From: Mactromeris polynyma
Taxonomy: Eukaryota; Mollusca; Bivalvia; Venerida; Mactridae
Direction: 5' to 3'
Assembly: GCA_032209605.1 (NCBI GenBank)
Contig: JASFXZ010000014.1
Span: 1,632,912 to 1,696,911 of the forward strand
DNA: 64,000 bases
Shown here: positions 1-11,159 of the stretch, piece by piece
Numbering within the stretch: position 1 is the first letter of the stretch
Layout of the letters: each line of letters opens with the position of its first letter
Made by a program: the position numbers and the translations under genes
The notes under the pieces: model-generated
What the model saw: only the letters and a program-made list of their open reading frames with translations
Told to the model about the DNA's origin: nothing
Databases searched by the model: none

Positions 1-657
1 AAACCAACGGTGACCGCTACCTAATTAATAATTTATATTAGAAAAAGGTGTTGTTTGTTATATTTAGACTTTATGAGGGTAATTGCTAAATTTTAATACT
101 AAAATTACTAATTAACCGACAAAAGCAAAGGTATTTCGAATGGTTAATATTGGTACGGGCAGAATATTTTGGGGGGTTTGATTGGTCAAGAAAACAGCGG
201 GTAAAGAAAAAAAGGCGGGGCTAAAACCCCGGATAAAAATCAGTTTGATTGAAGTCACTGTTGGTACAAGATTTCCCGCCCGCCCACCCTTAAGGGAATG
301 GTGATGATAATAATTTGGTTGGTACAATTATTACAATAAGAGCTGATTTCATATTATGCTAGCATAAAGGTTGTTGTCATATTAATAAATTATTATATGT
401 ATGTATGTATATGTGAGAATGGGAAGGATGAAAATGAAATGTATAGGTGAGAAAGGCATGAGACGGAAGTGTAAGGATACTTGATATAGGATAACTATGT
501 CCTAATTGAAAATTATTTAAGCATTATATTGAATAACTTAATGTGATACTTGATTGTTATTATATATATATGTAAACCAACGGTGACCGCTACCTAATTA
601 ATAATTTATATTAGAAAAAGGTGTTGTTTGTTATATTTAGACTTTATGAGGGTAATT
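1..657. repeat. 84-bp direct repeat pair (1-84 and 574-657)
   Basis: Bases 1-84 reappear without a visible mismatch at 574-657. The repeat starts at or before the window edge, so its true length is unknown. The 490 bp between the copies contain a G-run/C-run palindrome near 216-230 and no convincing ORF. The arrangement could be a small LTR-like element or two units of a 573-bp tandem repeat. Nothing here looks coding; from about 715 the sequence becomes the intron shared with the second gene copy. Confidence 0.7.
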
Positions 658-846
658 AGCTTTTCGAAACCATTCATTATTCGAAATAACATTTCGGGTA
701 CGTTGAATTCTAATGAACGAGGTCCGAATGAATTTACAATCCAATCTTTTTGGTCAATCTGTGGTGAATGAACGGGGTTACCTAACGTTTATGAATTAGT
801 TCATGTTTTTAAGTTGGTTAACATCGCGACGTACTCTATTTTTCAG

Positions 847-1066
847 GGTCCATTTGAATTCTTGCCAAATTATAAAAATCCTTGTTGGTTGACTTCTACT
901 CATTTGAATAATAATACCGATGACCAAGTACTTTGTCTACCGTATTTTTACATGGTGGGTGCCCCAAAGGCTGGCACAACAGACATGAACCGAAGATTGG
1001 TTCAACATCCACAAATATCCTCAAAAGTGGCGAAGGAGCCGCATTGGTTGACACGTAAACACTATC
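847..1066 (+). CDS. Copy 1 exon with 5'-PSB loop
   Basis: The acceptor is a TTTCAG just before base 847 and the donor is C|GTAAGT at 1067. The exon is 220 nt, enters in phase 0 and leaves in phase 1. It encodes a segment starting GPFEFLPNYKNPCW and contains the PAPS-binding P-loop-like APKAGTTD. Copy 2 has the same exon at 43096-43315 with two amino-acid changes (N/S and A/T). Confidence 0.9.
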
Positions 1067-4000
1067 GTAAGTTTATGCATGTATATATAGTAAAACCTCA
1101 ATAATAAGAACACCCTTATGACCCTTGATTTGACAACGAAAGTACAACATATGAACGCTGCTATTGGATTTACAACCTCTTCTGTAAGTGGCGTCATTTC
1201 AATGGAACGCATCATATGCTGTCACTATTTGCAAGCAGGAAAAAAACAAGGTCGCTTCGTTTCATATTTCCATATGGGGCAAATACTGCTAACTGTCAGT
1301 ACATGATGACGCCACATGTGACGTTTACTGGAAATGTCGTCACTGAAAGAAGTTGTTGTAAATCGTACAGCTGCGCTCATATATCTATGTAAGGAGAGAC
1401 TATTATCGTGATCATAATTCCCTAGTTTTAATGAATTTCTTCTACACCTACGGTTTCAGAGCTAAGGGAATAAGGGGTTGGATACCACAGCTTCTGGTTA
1501 TCCGGTGCACCTTTGCTCCTCTTCATTTAGAAAATACAGTAAAACATCAATAATAAGACCATCTTTGGGACCCTTGAAAACTGGTCTTATTATTGAGGTA
1601 GTCTTAATATTTAGGTTGAATAAGGGCAAAACTGTGTGAATGGACATTAATTGTGTTCTTATTTATTAGGTTATCTTATCATTGATGTAGTATTATTATA
1701 GAGATGGTATGTAAGTAAGGTTTTACTGTACTTATGTTGCTTTCCCCTTAGCATGCAACCTCAATAATGCGACCACCATCGGGACTCTTGAAAACTGGTC
1801 TTCTTATTGAGGTGGTCTTAATATTGAGGTTGAGTTAAGAGCAAAATAGTGGAAATGGACTTGAAAATTGTGTTATTAATTTTGAGGTGGTCTTATTATT
1901 GGTGTGGTCTTTAGTCGAGGTTTAATCTAATTCATTAGTCAGCATCGTGCACTCGCTGATAGACACTCTGAAATGAAAGCACTGAACGCATAGAGGTTTA
2001 TATTTGTCGAAATGGTTTGATCGAAAGTGCAAGTACTACATTTGAAGTATTGCATGTATATTCTAAACCGATAAGTTTTTGAAGTTTTCCCTTCCAGGCT
2101 CTTATTTAAGAACTCTTACAGATTATCAGAGGAAGTTTTTTACAGCGGCTACCAAAGATATAATCAAACAAGTCGATTCTCAGGGAAGACACAACCTTGT
2201 ATTTGGTAAGACGAATTATTTTCATCACTTAACCCTTAATTTTCTGCATCCTCTTTCCACAACAATCCGCATCTTCTCCACAGACACACCCTGACAACAT
2301 AGTCTCCACAACAGCCTTTCTACAGCATTGTCCTGTATATAGGAAAACTCTGCATATAGCGAAGTCCGGCATATAGCGAGATTCAGTATATTGCAATGCC
2401 CACATCCTGTACATACCAATGCCATGTATATAGCTACATCCTGTTAATAGCAATGCCATGTATATAGCTACATCCTGTATATAGCAATGCCATGTATATA
2501 GCTACATTCTGTATATAGCTACATTCTGTATATAGCAATGCCATGTATATAGCTACATCCTGTATATATCAGTGCCATGTATATAGCTTCATTTTGTATA
2601 TAGCAATGCAATACATATGGCTACATCCTGTATATAGCAATGCCATGTATATAGCTTCATTTTGTATATAGCAATGCAATACATATGGCTACATCCTGTA
2701 TATAGCAATGCCATGTGTATGGCTACATCCTGAATATTGCAATGCCCACGTCCTGTATATAGCAATGCCATGTATATAGCTACATCCTGTACATAGCAAT
2801 GCCATGTATATGGCTACATCCTGTATATAGCAATGCTATGTATATAGCTACATCATGTATATAGCAATGCCATGTATATGGCTACATCCTGTATATAGCA
2901 AGGCCATGTATATGGCTACATCTTGTATATAGCAATTACAACCTGTATATAGCAATGTCATGTATATGGCTACATCATGTATATAGCAATGCCATGTATA
3001 CGGCTACATCCTGTTAATAGCAATGCCATGTATATGGCTACATCCTGTATCTAGCAATGCCATGTATATCATATTGAGGTGAAATATTGGTGGGGTTATA
3101 TATGTATATCGAATGACAATAGCTTGACATTTAATCTGTGAATGCGTGAATTCACGGACTTATGTCCGTGGTGAAATTAAACTTCATATTTTTTTATAAT
3201 ATACAGCATTTAGGCTATGCTATTGTTTAACTCTATATACAGAATGCGATCTTATTGTAATACTTATAGTGAGATATTGTGATACAGATGTTGCTAGTTT
3301 TTAGGCAAATAACTAACATTACAAATAAAAAAAATAAAAGCATAATTTTGATATTCGTTTTTATACTTAATTTCGGAATTTTTACGGATAATTTTTCGGC
3401 CAATAATATCATTATATTTAATTATTATCGAAATTATAATGTGTAGTTTGACTGAAATCTATCGTGCAGATAATTCATGTCGATTATTCTCATTTATGTT
3501 CGGCCATATGTAACTTGTTTTTTTTGGACCCAGTTTTAATTCATAACACTACTGATTGAAATTATCGATAGGGACTAATTATAATCACTACTTTACCACA
3601 CGCGAGCTAGGAACTCTTTGAAAATGTAAAATTAGGTGAAATTAGAAATGTTCTATTCCAAATAATAATTGGGTATAATTGTCTCTAATAACTACAGCTA
3701 CAGAATATCGAAGTAGTCGATTGGCAGGTTTTCGTGTACAAACATAAGTGACAAACCATTAGGTCTATCGTCCAATTTTAGCCGACGCAGCTACCTCGGT
3801 GTGCCTCAGCGTAGCAACGGGCCTGATATATACAACTTTTCTTCCTCCGTTTTCTGAAGAGTTACATAAAACAAGTACAATAATATTGAAGCAGTAAGGT
3901 AATGCCGATAATTTTCTTTAATCATTGTTGCACAATGATGATTGTCTAACTATATTGTCAAAACTATACTTGATTTAACTCATCAACAAAGATCTAAATA

Positions 4001-7000
4001 CTAAATGGTAAATTTAGGTCTTTGACATGAATAAAGAAAAAATAACCCATAACTATGGTTGGTGTGTATCAGGGTTATAAATCATCTATTAATCATTCAA
4101 TTTAAATAAAATATAGGACAAGCTATGTCATAAAGCGGCTAATATATTTTATGTTAATAATGTTTGCAAGAAGCTTTTTTTACACATTAAGTAAGGAGTG
4201 ACACTCCTGCGGAAGAAAATATTTTCTATTTAGCCGAATTTGACATAATTCGCAACAAATAAGACATTGAACTACTTTGAAGAGACTTAAAGTACTCTAG
4301 ACATGTTGAATGACCTGAACACACATAATGAGAAATGTTAAAGATGTAATGAAACCTTAATTGAAATTCCTTTCAATTTCTCGATAACATTTTCTCATTT
4401 TTTCGAAAATCTTTTAACATTATGGACATTTTACAAGTAAATGTGTTATAAAAATAAACTATCATTATTTTCATGATATCACGCACTCTTGACTGACTGG
4501 ATTTTTTCATGAGCGTGCATGCATACTTGAAAGTATCTGGAAAGATGAATATTCTATATGCAGCATATTTTTCACACTGAAAACGATTGGTTGGATATGG
4601 ACCGTTGATTACATTAACTCTGTGCAATATTCAAACCTAGCTGGGTTAGAGTCAGAAATTGCTATATCCTAAATAAATTCATATAGAGACAACATGTTCT
4701 GACACTAACCATCTCGATATGTTATACTGTTTATGTTGAAAGTATTTGTCTGCAAATGGACAATGCGTGACCAAGGCAATGAATATACTGAAATAGAAAG
4801 GATACGGAATGCAGATACAATTCAAGATGACCAAATACAAAATACATTAAAACCTCAATAATAAGACCACCCTTGAGTTCTAGTCATAACTTTGAGATGG
4901 TCTTAATGTTGAGATGGTCTTAATGTTGAGGTGGTCTTAATATTGAGGTTGAACGAAGAGCGGAACAGTGAAAATGAACTTGAAATATGTGGTCGTAATA
5001 TTGAGGTGGTCTTATTATTGAGGTGGTCTTTAAGAGGGGTTTCACTGTACGTCAATTAAATGCACATGCTACGTTTTGAAATATAACAAATAGTATCACT
5101 CTATCTCAAATGTTTTATTTTAATTCATACGAGTTACTTAAAATAAGTTACAACTTTTCATTAAAATTCTTCTCTCCAACATTATCCACAACCTGAGGGG
5201 TTGACCATCAGTGTGGTGATTTGATAGAAAGCGCCTTTTTATCCCCTCCCACCCACACACACAAGACTCATTTATTTGGACAAGTTATCTATCGCTTAGA
5301 GTTAACATCTACTCATTTACAAAAGACAGTGTTTTTTCAACCTTGATATTTTTCTGCAGACAAATTTCACTAAAATTCAAACAGTGTCAATTTAAAAATG
5401 TACGTTTATTACGGATGTTACCAAATATTATTAACTAACTTCCAACCAGCTCCTGTGTAAATATTTGAAGAGGGAAAATACACGAAAAAGAACTGATTTC
5501 TGTGTGCACACTTCTGTAATAGCGACAAACAATCGACTGAAATATAAGAAATCCAAGACTAATTTTAATACGTGTGATAGTCAACAGTGAATAAATTCTC
5601 CAAAATAATCACTTCTTATGTAATAATACTATTTCCGATTTTCAGAGCGAATTATTGGTTAGAAGACATCCCATTTAAAGTAGCAAATCCCAAGCTTAGT
5701 CTTTCTTTTATCAGTATTTGTTCATCAGATGCCGTGTTTTGACGCCGATAAAGCGTACACACCAATACCTAGTGTATTCTAAATTAAAACAGAACAGGAC
5801 AGAACTAAATCTGACTATTCTCAACAACAATCGTTAAAAAATAAACTGCTAACATGAAAGATAATCCACACTACAGCAAAAAAGTGCTATCGAAAGGGCA
5901 TGATTTGAGCAATACACGTAATATATATGTGCACAATGTTACTACCTCTATTGGAAAGTGTTTAAATTAAAATATAAAAATGCCAAAATGTTTCCACTTA
6001 TTGGAAATTATGATTGATTAGCCCCTAAACTTTTGAAAATGGAAAATTTTACTGATATTTACTCTATGTTCTATGTAATGATAGGTGATACTTTTAAAAT
6101 AAAATTGGAAGCAAGAAGATGTTTAGTTAGAATAAATATTTTTACACTAAAAGAAAGAGAATAAATTGACGAATATTGTCATAACTGCTAAAATATTCTA
6201 GTATTAAAATAAATTGTTTAAATTTACGTATGAAAATAATTTCCCTCTATAATCTTTTGATTAAAACAGGTAGAGCTGGAAACTCGATATCGAGTTTCGG
6301 GTCATTTTCAAGGGAGACAATCCACTGCGAAAAGCCAGCTAAAAGGCACATAAAGCTGCGTATGTGATCGATTTGTCTCCCTTGTCAACCGTAATGAGTG
6401 TTGAACAGGTTTGAATACTATGTAGAGGTGTTCCGAACATTAACAATGGTTCAACAACCGATTTAGTCCTTGTTGCGAGGTAGTCTGATGATAGAGGACA
6501 GAACTACCTCAATAATAAGACCATCCTTGGTATCCTTGAAAACTGGTCTTAATTATGAGGTGGTCTTAATATTGATGTTGAACAAAAGAGGATTTTGGGG
6601 AAAATTGTGTTCGTAATTTTGAGGTGGTCTTTTTATTGAGGTAGTCTATTAGTAAGGTTTTACTGTACATTTGTCGCTTTCCCTTAGAATACAGATCACA
6701 GCCTTTACAGTACAACCTACATAATGCGACCACCATGTGGACTCTTGAAAACTGGTTTTCTTATTGAGGTGGTCTTAATATTGAGGTTGAGTAAAGAGCA
6801 AAACAGTGGAAATGTACTTGAAAATTGTATTCTTTATTTTGAGGTGGTTTAAATGAGGTTTTACTGTATATGGAAGCAAAATGAAAAAGGTAGTTTATGA
6901 AAATATGATCATACTTATGAGGCGGTCTTAATTTCGAGGTCGCCTGTAAGTAAGGTTTAACTGTATCTGTATTATGTTTTGTTCTGTTTCAGGGGACTGC

Positions 7001-10000
7001 AGTACGTCAACTCTCTGGGATAATAAATACTTAATGGGGACAAAAGAATTCCAGAATATAACGGAACCACCATATACAAACGCAGACATATTACATCATC
7101 TGAATCCAAAAACCAAAATATTAGCAATGTTGCGAAATCCAGTTGATAGGTGATGATCTATTTTTTTTTCTTAAGTCGTTTTTTTATTTACTTGAGAACG
7201 GATGTAAATTCGCAAAATCAAATACTGATTTGCTGACTATTAAAATCTGTTCATAATACTGTAATTAACAACTGAGCATTGAATTGTGCCTACTACAAAA
7301 CAACTTGATATTTAATTAGTACCGTAAGGATATCAAATGACTGGTGTATTGATATTGAATTTATTTTACAAATTGAATAAATGATATTAGACGAGCCTCA
7401 TCATTTTTATTCTTTGTATTAAAGAGTTCAACTAATAATTAAATACCAAACATCACGAATGTACTTCTATTTATCGCATACCCGACCAAATAAGGTCGAC
7501 CTCATTTGCGATATTTACAAGAGTTTTCAAAATTTTATTGAATAACTTTTGTTCCAAGTGTTCGTGAGACTATACAAAACAGAATATCAAGTTCATAACT
7601 GAACAGAATAGTTCATGTGTACTCCGTCATACAAATATAGATATGGCATATTCAGTATAATTTAAACAAACTGGTCCAGGTCTAGAATATAGTGAACAAT
7701 ACAGATGAGAAATAAAAGAAACATACATATTCATCGAAATTTGGGCGTTCATGCATGTGTGAACGCCTCGGATTAGCCAATCAGAATGCAGGGGTTTGCT
7801 AAATTTAGAATTATATACATATTCATCAAACAAAACATAGCAATACATTATAATACAGATCACTAGAGAAAGAACAACAATAATTAAAACAAATCATGCA
7901 ATACTACGACATACCGTAGGCCAATATCGTGCACCCCCAAATTATAATTAATATATTAACTTCGTTATTTTTTCTTATAACGCAACATACAGATTTTGGT
8001 GATCGAATATATTAGTTAATTAAACATACAACATTTTTCTCAATAATTAACAATTTCATCACGTTGTATTCCAGGTTGTACTCCGATTTCTTGTATTTTC
8101 AACACGGAACACCGCAAGTCTTTCATAACAAATCCCTAGAAGTTATCAACGTTGTGCAACGCTGCTTCGAAAAATACAGTATACGACATTGTCTCTATAA
8201 AAATGCTGAGGCTACGGGACAATTGGGGTTCGGAAAGGTAATTAATCTCATACTTAGTACAGTAAAACCTCAATACCGTAAATGTGGTAAAGTTTGCGAA
8301 GTGGATTTGTTTGCGAATAACACGAATTTAAGAATGTCGCAAAAATACTAGCAGAATAATTTACGGCGCTCACAGAAGTACATCCATATTATACTTTACT
8401 AGTAGACAACAATGATTCTATTTTCGGCGCTTCGCAAACATTTCTGCTCGCGAAATTCCTAGATTCGCCGATTCGCGAAATTTTTACTCGCGAAAATATC
8501 CACTTATACAGTAATAAGACAACCTTTCAGACCATTGAAAACTGGTCTTCTGATCGAGTTTGTCCTACTATTGAGATTTAGAGTAAAACAGTTTTTTAAT
8601 TTTATTTTGAGATGGTCTTTAAGTGAGGTTTTACTGTAAAAAAAATATTTATTCATGTGTTGTAAGCTTAATTCAAACATCAGATATAAAAAATGTTTGA
8701 TTATCGTCACCATACCGACCTATGAAAATGGCATCTACTAAAAAATAGTTTACGGCGTCTGAGTTGGAACATTTTAGGAGTGTATTAATAGTTAACACTA
8801 GTATGAACATAAAACACTAATAAAAAATATTTAATTTCCTAAATTGGGCTAAACACACAATTTTAAGGATTTCATTAGTCCTCCTGTTTGCACCATCCGC
8901 TCCTTATTCATTTAACCGCCAACATTAACCTTATTCAACTATCTATCCGAATACTTTGTATCATCCGAAATAAATATCAGGTCCCGATGTATCTACTTAG
9001 GCTCTTCGAATTGAAATGAGTTCTTTGAACCAATGTGTGATTCGAAGTAAAATTTCAGATCCTTTGAATTCGAATGATCGAGGTCCGACTGTAATGTTAC
9101 TAATCAAGTGATTTCGTATTGGCCATGTTATTTGGTCAAGGACTATCGTATTGGCCATGTTATTTTGGTCAAGGACTATCGTATTGGCCATGTTATTTGG
9201 TAAAGGACTGTCGTATCGGCCATGTTATTTGGTCAAGGACTGTCGTATTGGCCATGTTATTTGGTCAAGGACTGTCGTATTGGTCATGTTATAGGGTCAA
9301 TGACTGTCGTATTGGCCATGTTATTTGGCCAAGGACTATCGTATTGGCCATGTTTTTTGGTCAAGGACTATCGTATTGGCCATGTTATTTGGTCAAGGAC
9401 TGTCGTATTGGCCAAGTGTTTTGGTAAAAGGACTGTCGTATTGGCCATGTTATTTGGTCAAGGACTGTCGTATTGGCCATGTTATTTTGTCAAGGACTGT
9501 CGTAATAGCATTGTTTATCTAAATATTGACCAATTTTGTCTCATATCAGCTTGGAAAATTGTTAAATATTAAAGTCAATATTGAATAGTTGATAAATAAT
9601 CTATGATATAAACAGAACAAAATCCATATTTTATCGTGTATTAGTTTCTAACTCGAAAGATTAAGCAATCTGAAATATGAGAGTACTGATAAATGTTCCC
9701 TGTATTTGGTAAAGGAAGGCTACTACATTTGAGATTTGTTCTTATTACTAAACTACATCGTATATGGATAACTGAAAAATTATTTTCAAGTCTCTGAATT
9801 CATAGATCAGAATTTTAAATACTTTTACAAAGAAGATCAGTGACTTGTTGTGCAACATAATCGTTAAAATCAGCTTATTTGATTTCATGTGTTCATATAT
9901 TTTATCCACACACAACTGTATACTTTGAATGTGTTTATCATTTTAGATGCGAATGGGAATTGGAATATATTATGTACACTTACAAGAATATTTTCGTGTG

Positions 10001-11159
10001 TTCCCACGTGAACAAATAATGGTGATCAAGTTGGAGGACTTCTCTTATAACACGGAACGTTACATGGAGAAAGTATTTTCATTCTTGGACTTAGGTAAGC
10101 ATTGTAGTTCCACATATAGTCTCCCTTGGCCGAGTGGTTGAGGCATCAGCTTTGGGAGCGGGAGGTCTAAGGTTCGAATCCCGAAAGGGTTCCGTTTTGA
10201 TATGACCGGTTGGTGAGCCGCTAGCTAGTTAAATAATGGTTACAATGCGCCTACCTGCCTGGTGCCTGGCATTAAAAGGACAGGAATGGGGAAGTAAATG
10301 TGCTCAGAAAGTAGGTGTCTCATAAGTCAGAATTGGCTGGCCCTTTAAATAGGGGTGACACTATAATAAATAAACACTTTCAAAGTCCGCGCCGCATTTA
10401 GTTCACGTTAGCTTTATGCGGCGGACATGTGCCTCGACGCCGCATTTAGCTAGCACTATTTGAATAAGATAGCAATATCAAAAAAAAAATGAAAAGGCGA
10501 TAAGCTGATTTATGTATCATAACCAATGTTCATTAACCACTGTCGGTCGAATGATTTTCGCATGGGTTACAATCCTTTTATGAACAAATACATGAACATT
10601 ATAGTGGGCGTGTATGACCATTTTTTGAACACTTTTGTTTTGCATTAAAGTCAAAGTCATATTTACATGGTAGACAATCGAGGAAAGTGATTGTACAAAT
10701 TTAACATTGTCTCAAATCTTAAGAGATTTTTTCACCTGATTCTGGACTGACAATTGGTATTACAACACGAACATTAGATGAGTTTTGTCTCCGAGGTGCA
10801 AAATGACATCTGTCTCAAACTCAGGCTTTGCTTTGAGCAAAATCTTAATATTGAGGTGAGATTTTTATTTGAGATGCTTTGGGAAATCGGGGCAAGTTAT
10901 TGAATGGACATGAGCAGTAACTTTAATAATACCCACCGAATGAACAATAACATGTTTTTGTTCATTTTCAGCGCCTTTAGAAAACCAGAAATTACAGAGA
11001 TTAGCCAACCCGGCTAAAAAAGCTAACTCCCGGAAAAAGAAAGATAAAATTGTAGGTGATATGCTTCCTGAAACAAGAAAGATTCTCCAGGAGTTTTACA
11101 GACCATTTAATGATAAATTGGTGCAATTGCTAGGCGAATCATTTAAATATAATACATAA
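847..11159 (+). CDS. Carbohydrate sulfotransferase 15-like gene, copy 1 (5' end outside window)
   Basis: Six exons (847-1066, 2098-2205, 6993-7149, 8075-8237, 9947-10094, 10972-11159) join in frame into 984 nt, 327 residues plus stop. The product is a Golgi-type sulfotransferase that would use PAPS to sulfate a glycan; the CHST15 family acts on GalNAc-4-sulfate of chondroitin sulfate. Visible motifs are the 5'-phosphosulfate loop VGAPKAGTTDMNRR in the first exon here and the 3'-phosphate motif LAMLRNPVDRLYSDFLYF across the third and fourth. All introns are GT-AG. The N-terminal anchor and stem exons seen in copy 2 must lie upstream of base 1. Substrate is inferred, not shown. About 93% identical to copy 2 over the shared exons, with no stop or frameshift, so it is probably functional. 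Confidence 0.88.
1537..1728. mobile_element. Pogo/Tigger-like MITE, 192 bp, TA-flanked
   Basis: The left end reads CAGTAAAACATCAATAATAA and the right end finishes GTAAGGTTTTACTG, roughly inverted, with TA on both sides (1535-1536 and 1729-1730). No coding capacity. It belongs to the most repeated short family in the window, whose ends resemble the pogo/Tigger TIR pattern CAGTAAAACCTC. The matching copy in the second gene (near 43774-43945) sits at the same place, so the insertion predates the duplication. Confidence 0.75.
1756..1925. mobile_element. Second MITE of the same family, eroded ends
   Basis: Begins with AACCTCAATAATGCGACCAC and ends with GGTCTTTAGTCGAGGTTTA. It has the same internal order as other members (GAAAACTGGTCTT, then TTGAGGTGGTCTTAATATTG). 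The outer bases of both TIRs are degraded. An orthologous member in copy 2 (44573-44985) is split by a secondary insertion. Confidence 0.65.
2098..2205 (+). CDS. Copy 1 exon (108 nt)
   Basis: The acceptor CTTCCAG ends at 2097 and the donor G|GTAAGA follows 2205. The exon enters and leaves in phase 1. It encodes a basic helical-looking segment including LTDYQRKFFTAATKDIIKQ. It corresponds to 45181-45288 in copy 2; this is the most divergent exon of the pair (six substitutions in 36 codons). Confidence 0.88.
2390..3075. repeat. 17/34-bp minisatellite in intron
   Basis: The 34-bp unit is two related 17-mers, TATATAGCAATGCCATG and TATATGGCTACATCCTG. About 20 units follow the exon ending at 2205. 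The homologous intron of copy 2 has about 1.37 kb of the same array. Long antisense ORFs over it are a by-product of the period and are not genes. Confidence 0.9.
3080..4840 (+). other. Intron sequence shared with copy 2, no gene
   Basis: Unique-looking AT-rich intron. It aligns by eye with 47205-47755 and 49290-50460 of copy 2, the alignment being interrupted there by a LINE. I see no ORF or RNA gene. A short palindromic stretch, TGCGTGAATTCACGGACTTA, lies near 3143 in both copies. Confidence 0.7.
4846..5048. mobile_element. Pogo-like MITE, intron copy
   Basis: Runs from ATTAAAACCTCAATAATAAG to GGGGTTTCACTGTA. The internal GAGGTGGTCTTAATATTGAG motif is tandemly reiterated. The same element sits at 50473-50664 in copy 2, so it was present before duplication. 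Confidence 0.7.
5050..6490 (+). other. Intron sequence, partly copy 1 specific
   Basis: Bases 5050-5710 align with 50665-51365 of copy 2. Bases about 5710-6385 have no partner there: copy 2 instead has a shorter, unrelated stretch (about 51366-51495). Homology resumes at GTCAACCGTAATGA. A palindromic ACTCGATATCGAGT lies near 6281. No gene seen. Confidence 0.6.
6506..6870. mobile_element. Two adjacent pogo-like MITEs
   Basis: Members at about 6506-6668 and 6712-6870 lie head to tail, separated by about 45 bp. Each has the ACTGGTCTT core and an AGGTTTTACTGTA right end. Both recur in copy 2 at about 51823-52000 and 52050-52203. Confidence 0.65.
6993..7149 (+). CDS. Copy 1 exon encoding the 3'-PSB motif
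   Basis: The acceptor is TTTCAG before 6993 and the donor AG|GTGATG follows 7149. Enters in phase 1, leaves in phase 2, 157 nt. It encodes a segment starting GDCSTSTLWD and ending ILAMLRNPVD, the first half of the 3'-phosphate binding motif; the arginine codon is split over the intron. Copy 2 partner: 52327-52483. Confidence 0.9.
7178..7860. other. About 680 bp present only in copy 1 intron
   Basis: Both copies share a T-rich stretch ending TCTTAAGTCGTTT and resume near ACTAGAGAA. Copy 1 has about 680 bp between these points, copy 2 essentially none. No TIRs or poly(A) tail are evident, so I cannot tell insertion in copy 1 from deletion in copy 2. No ORF worth calling. Confidence 0.55.
8075..8237 (+). 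CDS. Copy 1 exon after the 3'-PSB
   Basis: The acceptor is TTCCAG before 8075 and the donor AAG|GTAATT follows 8237. Enters in phase 2, leaves in phase 0, 163 nt. It starts by completing an arginine codon and reads LYSDFLYF, then RCFEKYSIRHCLYKNAEATG. The serine of YSDF is the expected PAPS contact. Partner in copy 2: 52780-52942, six substitutions. Confidence 0.9.
8260..8509. mobile_element. MITE-like element with CAGTAAAACCTC end
   Basis: Begins CAGTAAAACCTCAATACCGT after a TA and carries several GCGAA/CGCGAAA inverted pieces. It ends in CGCGAAAATATCCACTTATA, where the next MITE begins. It is present in both gene copies (copy 2: 52965-53197). Not coding. Confidence 0.5.
8509..8636. mobile_element. 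Short pogo-like MITE, 128 bp
   Basis: Starts CAGTAATAAGACAACC and ends GTGAGGTTTTACTG. It is abutted to the previous element. The copy 2 version (53199-53351) is longer because of an internal A-rich stretch. Confidence 0.6.
9116..9505. repeat. 32-bp minisatellite in intron
   Basis: The unit is TATTGGCCATGTTATTTGGT followed by CAAGGACTGTCG, about 12 copies with few substitutions. The matching copy 2 array (54490-54985) has about 15-16. Apparent ORFs of 100-116 codons over it are repeat artefacts. Confidence 0.9.
9947..10094 (+). CDS. Copy 1 penultimate exon
   Basis: The acceptor is ATTTTAG before 9947 and the donor TTAG|GTAAGC follows 10094. Enters in phase 0, leaves in phase 1, 148 nt. It encodes MRMGIGIYYVHLQEYFRVFP and then VIKLEDFS, a conserved sulfotransferase segment. 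The first ATG is internal, not a start. Partner: 57488-57635, two substitutions. Confidence 0.88.
10117..10378 (+). mobile_element. tRNA-derived SINE in copy 1 intron
   Basis: The head is tRNA-like with a box A (TGGCCGAGTGGTTGAGGC) and a box B (GGTTCGAATCC), followed by a non-tRNA body that ends AGGGGTGACACTATAATAAA. The same head and body occur at 19250-19515. The orthologous intron site in copy 2 (near 57655) lacks it, so it inserted after duplication. The cloverleaf is imperfect and it is not a functional tRNA gene. Confidence 0.85.
10385..10450. repeat. Ancestral state of the 48-bp repeat (about 1.3 units)
   Basis: One unit plus part of another: GCCGCATTTAGTTCACGTTA, then GCTTTATGCGGCGGACATGT. 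Copy 2 has about 11 units at the same intron position (57660-58195). The unit carries an inverted pair CCGCAT/ATGCGG that could form a hairpin. Confidence 0.8.
10972..11159 (+). CDS. Copy 1 terminal exon
   Basis: The acceptor is TTTTCAG before 10972. It enters in phase 1 and ends in TAA at 11157-11159. It encodes a basic patch (ANSRKKKDKIV) and then LPETRKILQEFYRPFNDKLV, the typical C-terminal helix of CHST15-like enzymes. Partner: 58747-58934, five substitutions. Confidence 0.9.

Noticed and set aside
9119..9572. ORFs of 65-116 codons with YWPCYLVKD repeats
   Set aside because: Product of the 32-bp minisatellite in an intron, with the same artefact in copy 2 at 54765-55074.
9947..9949. Start codon of a separate short gene at the exon MRMGIGIYY
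   Set aside because: A perfect acceptor precedes it, the phase matches the previous exon, and the same arrangement exists in copy 2.
10117..10200. Functional tRNA gene
   Set aside because: Boxes A and B are present but the cloverleaf is imperfect and a SINE body with a second genomic copy follows.
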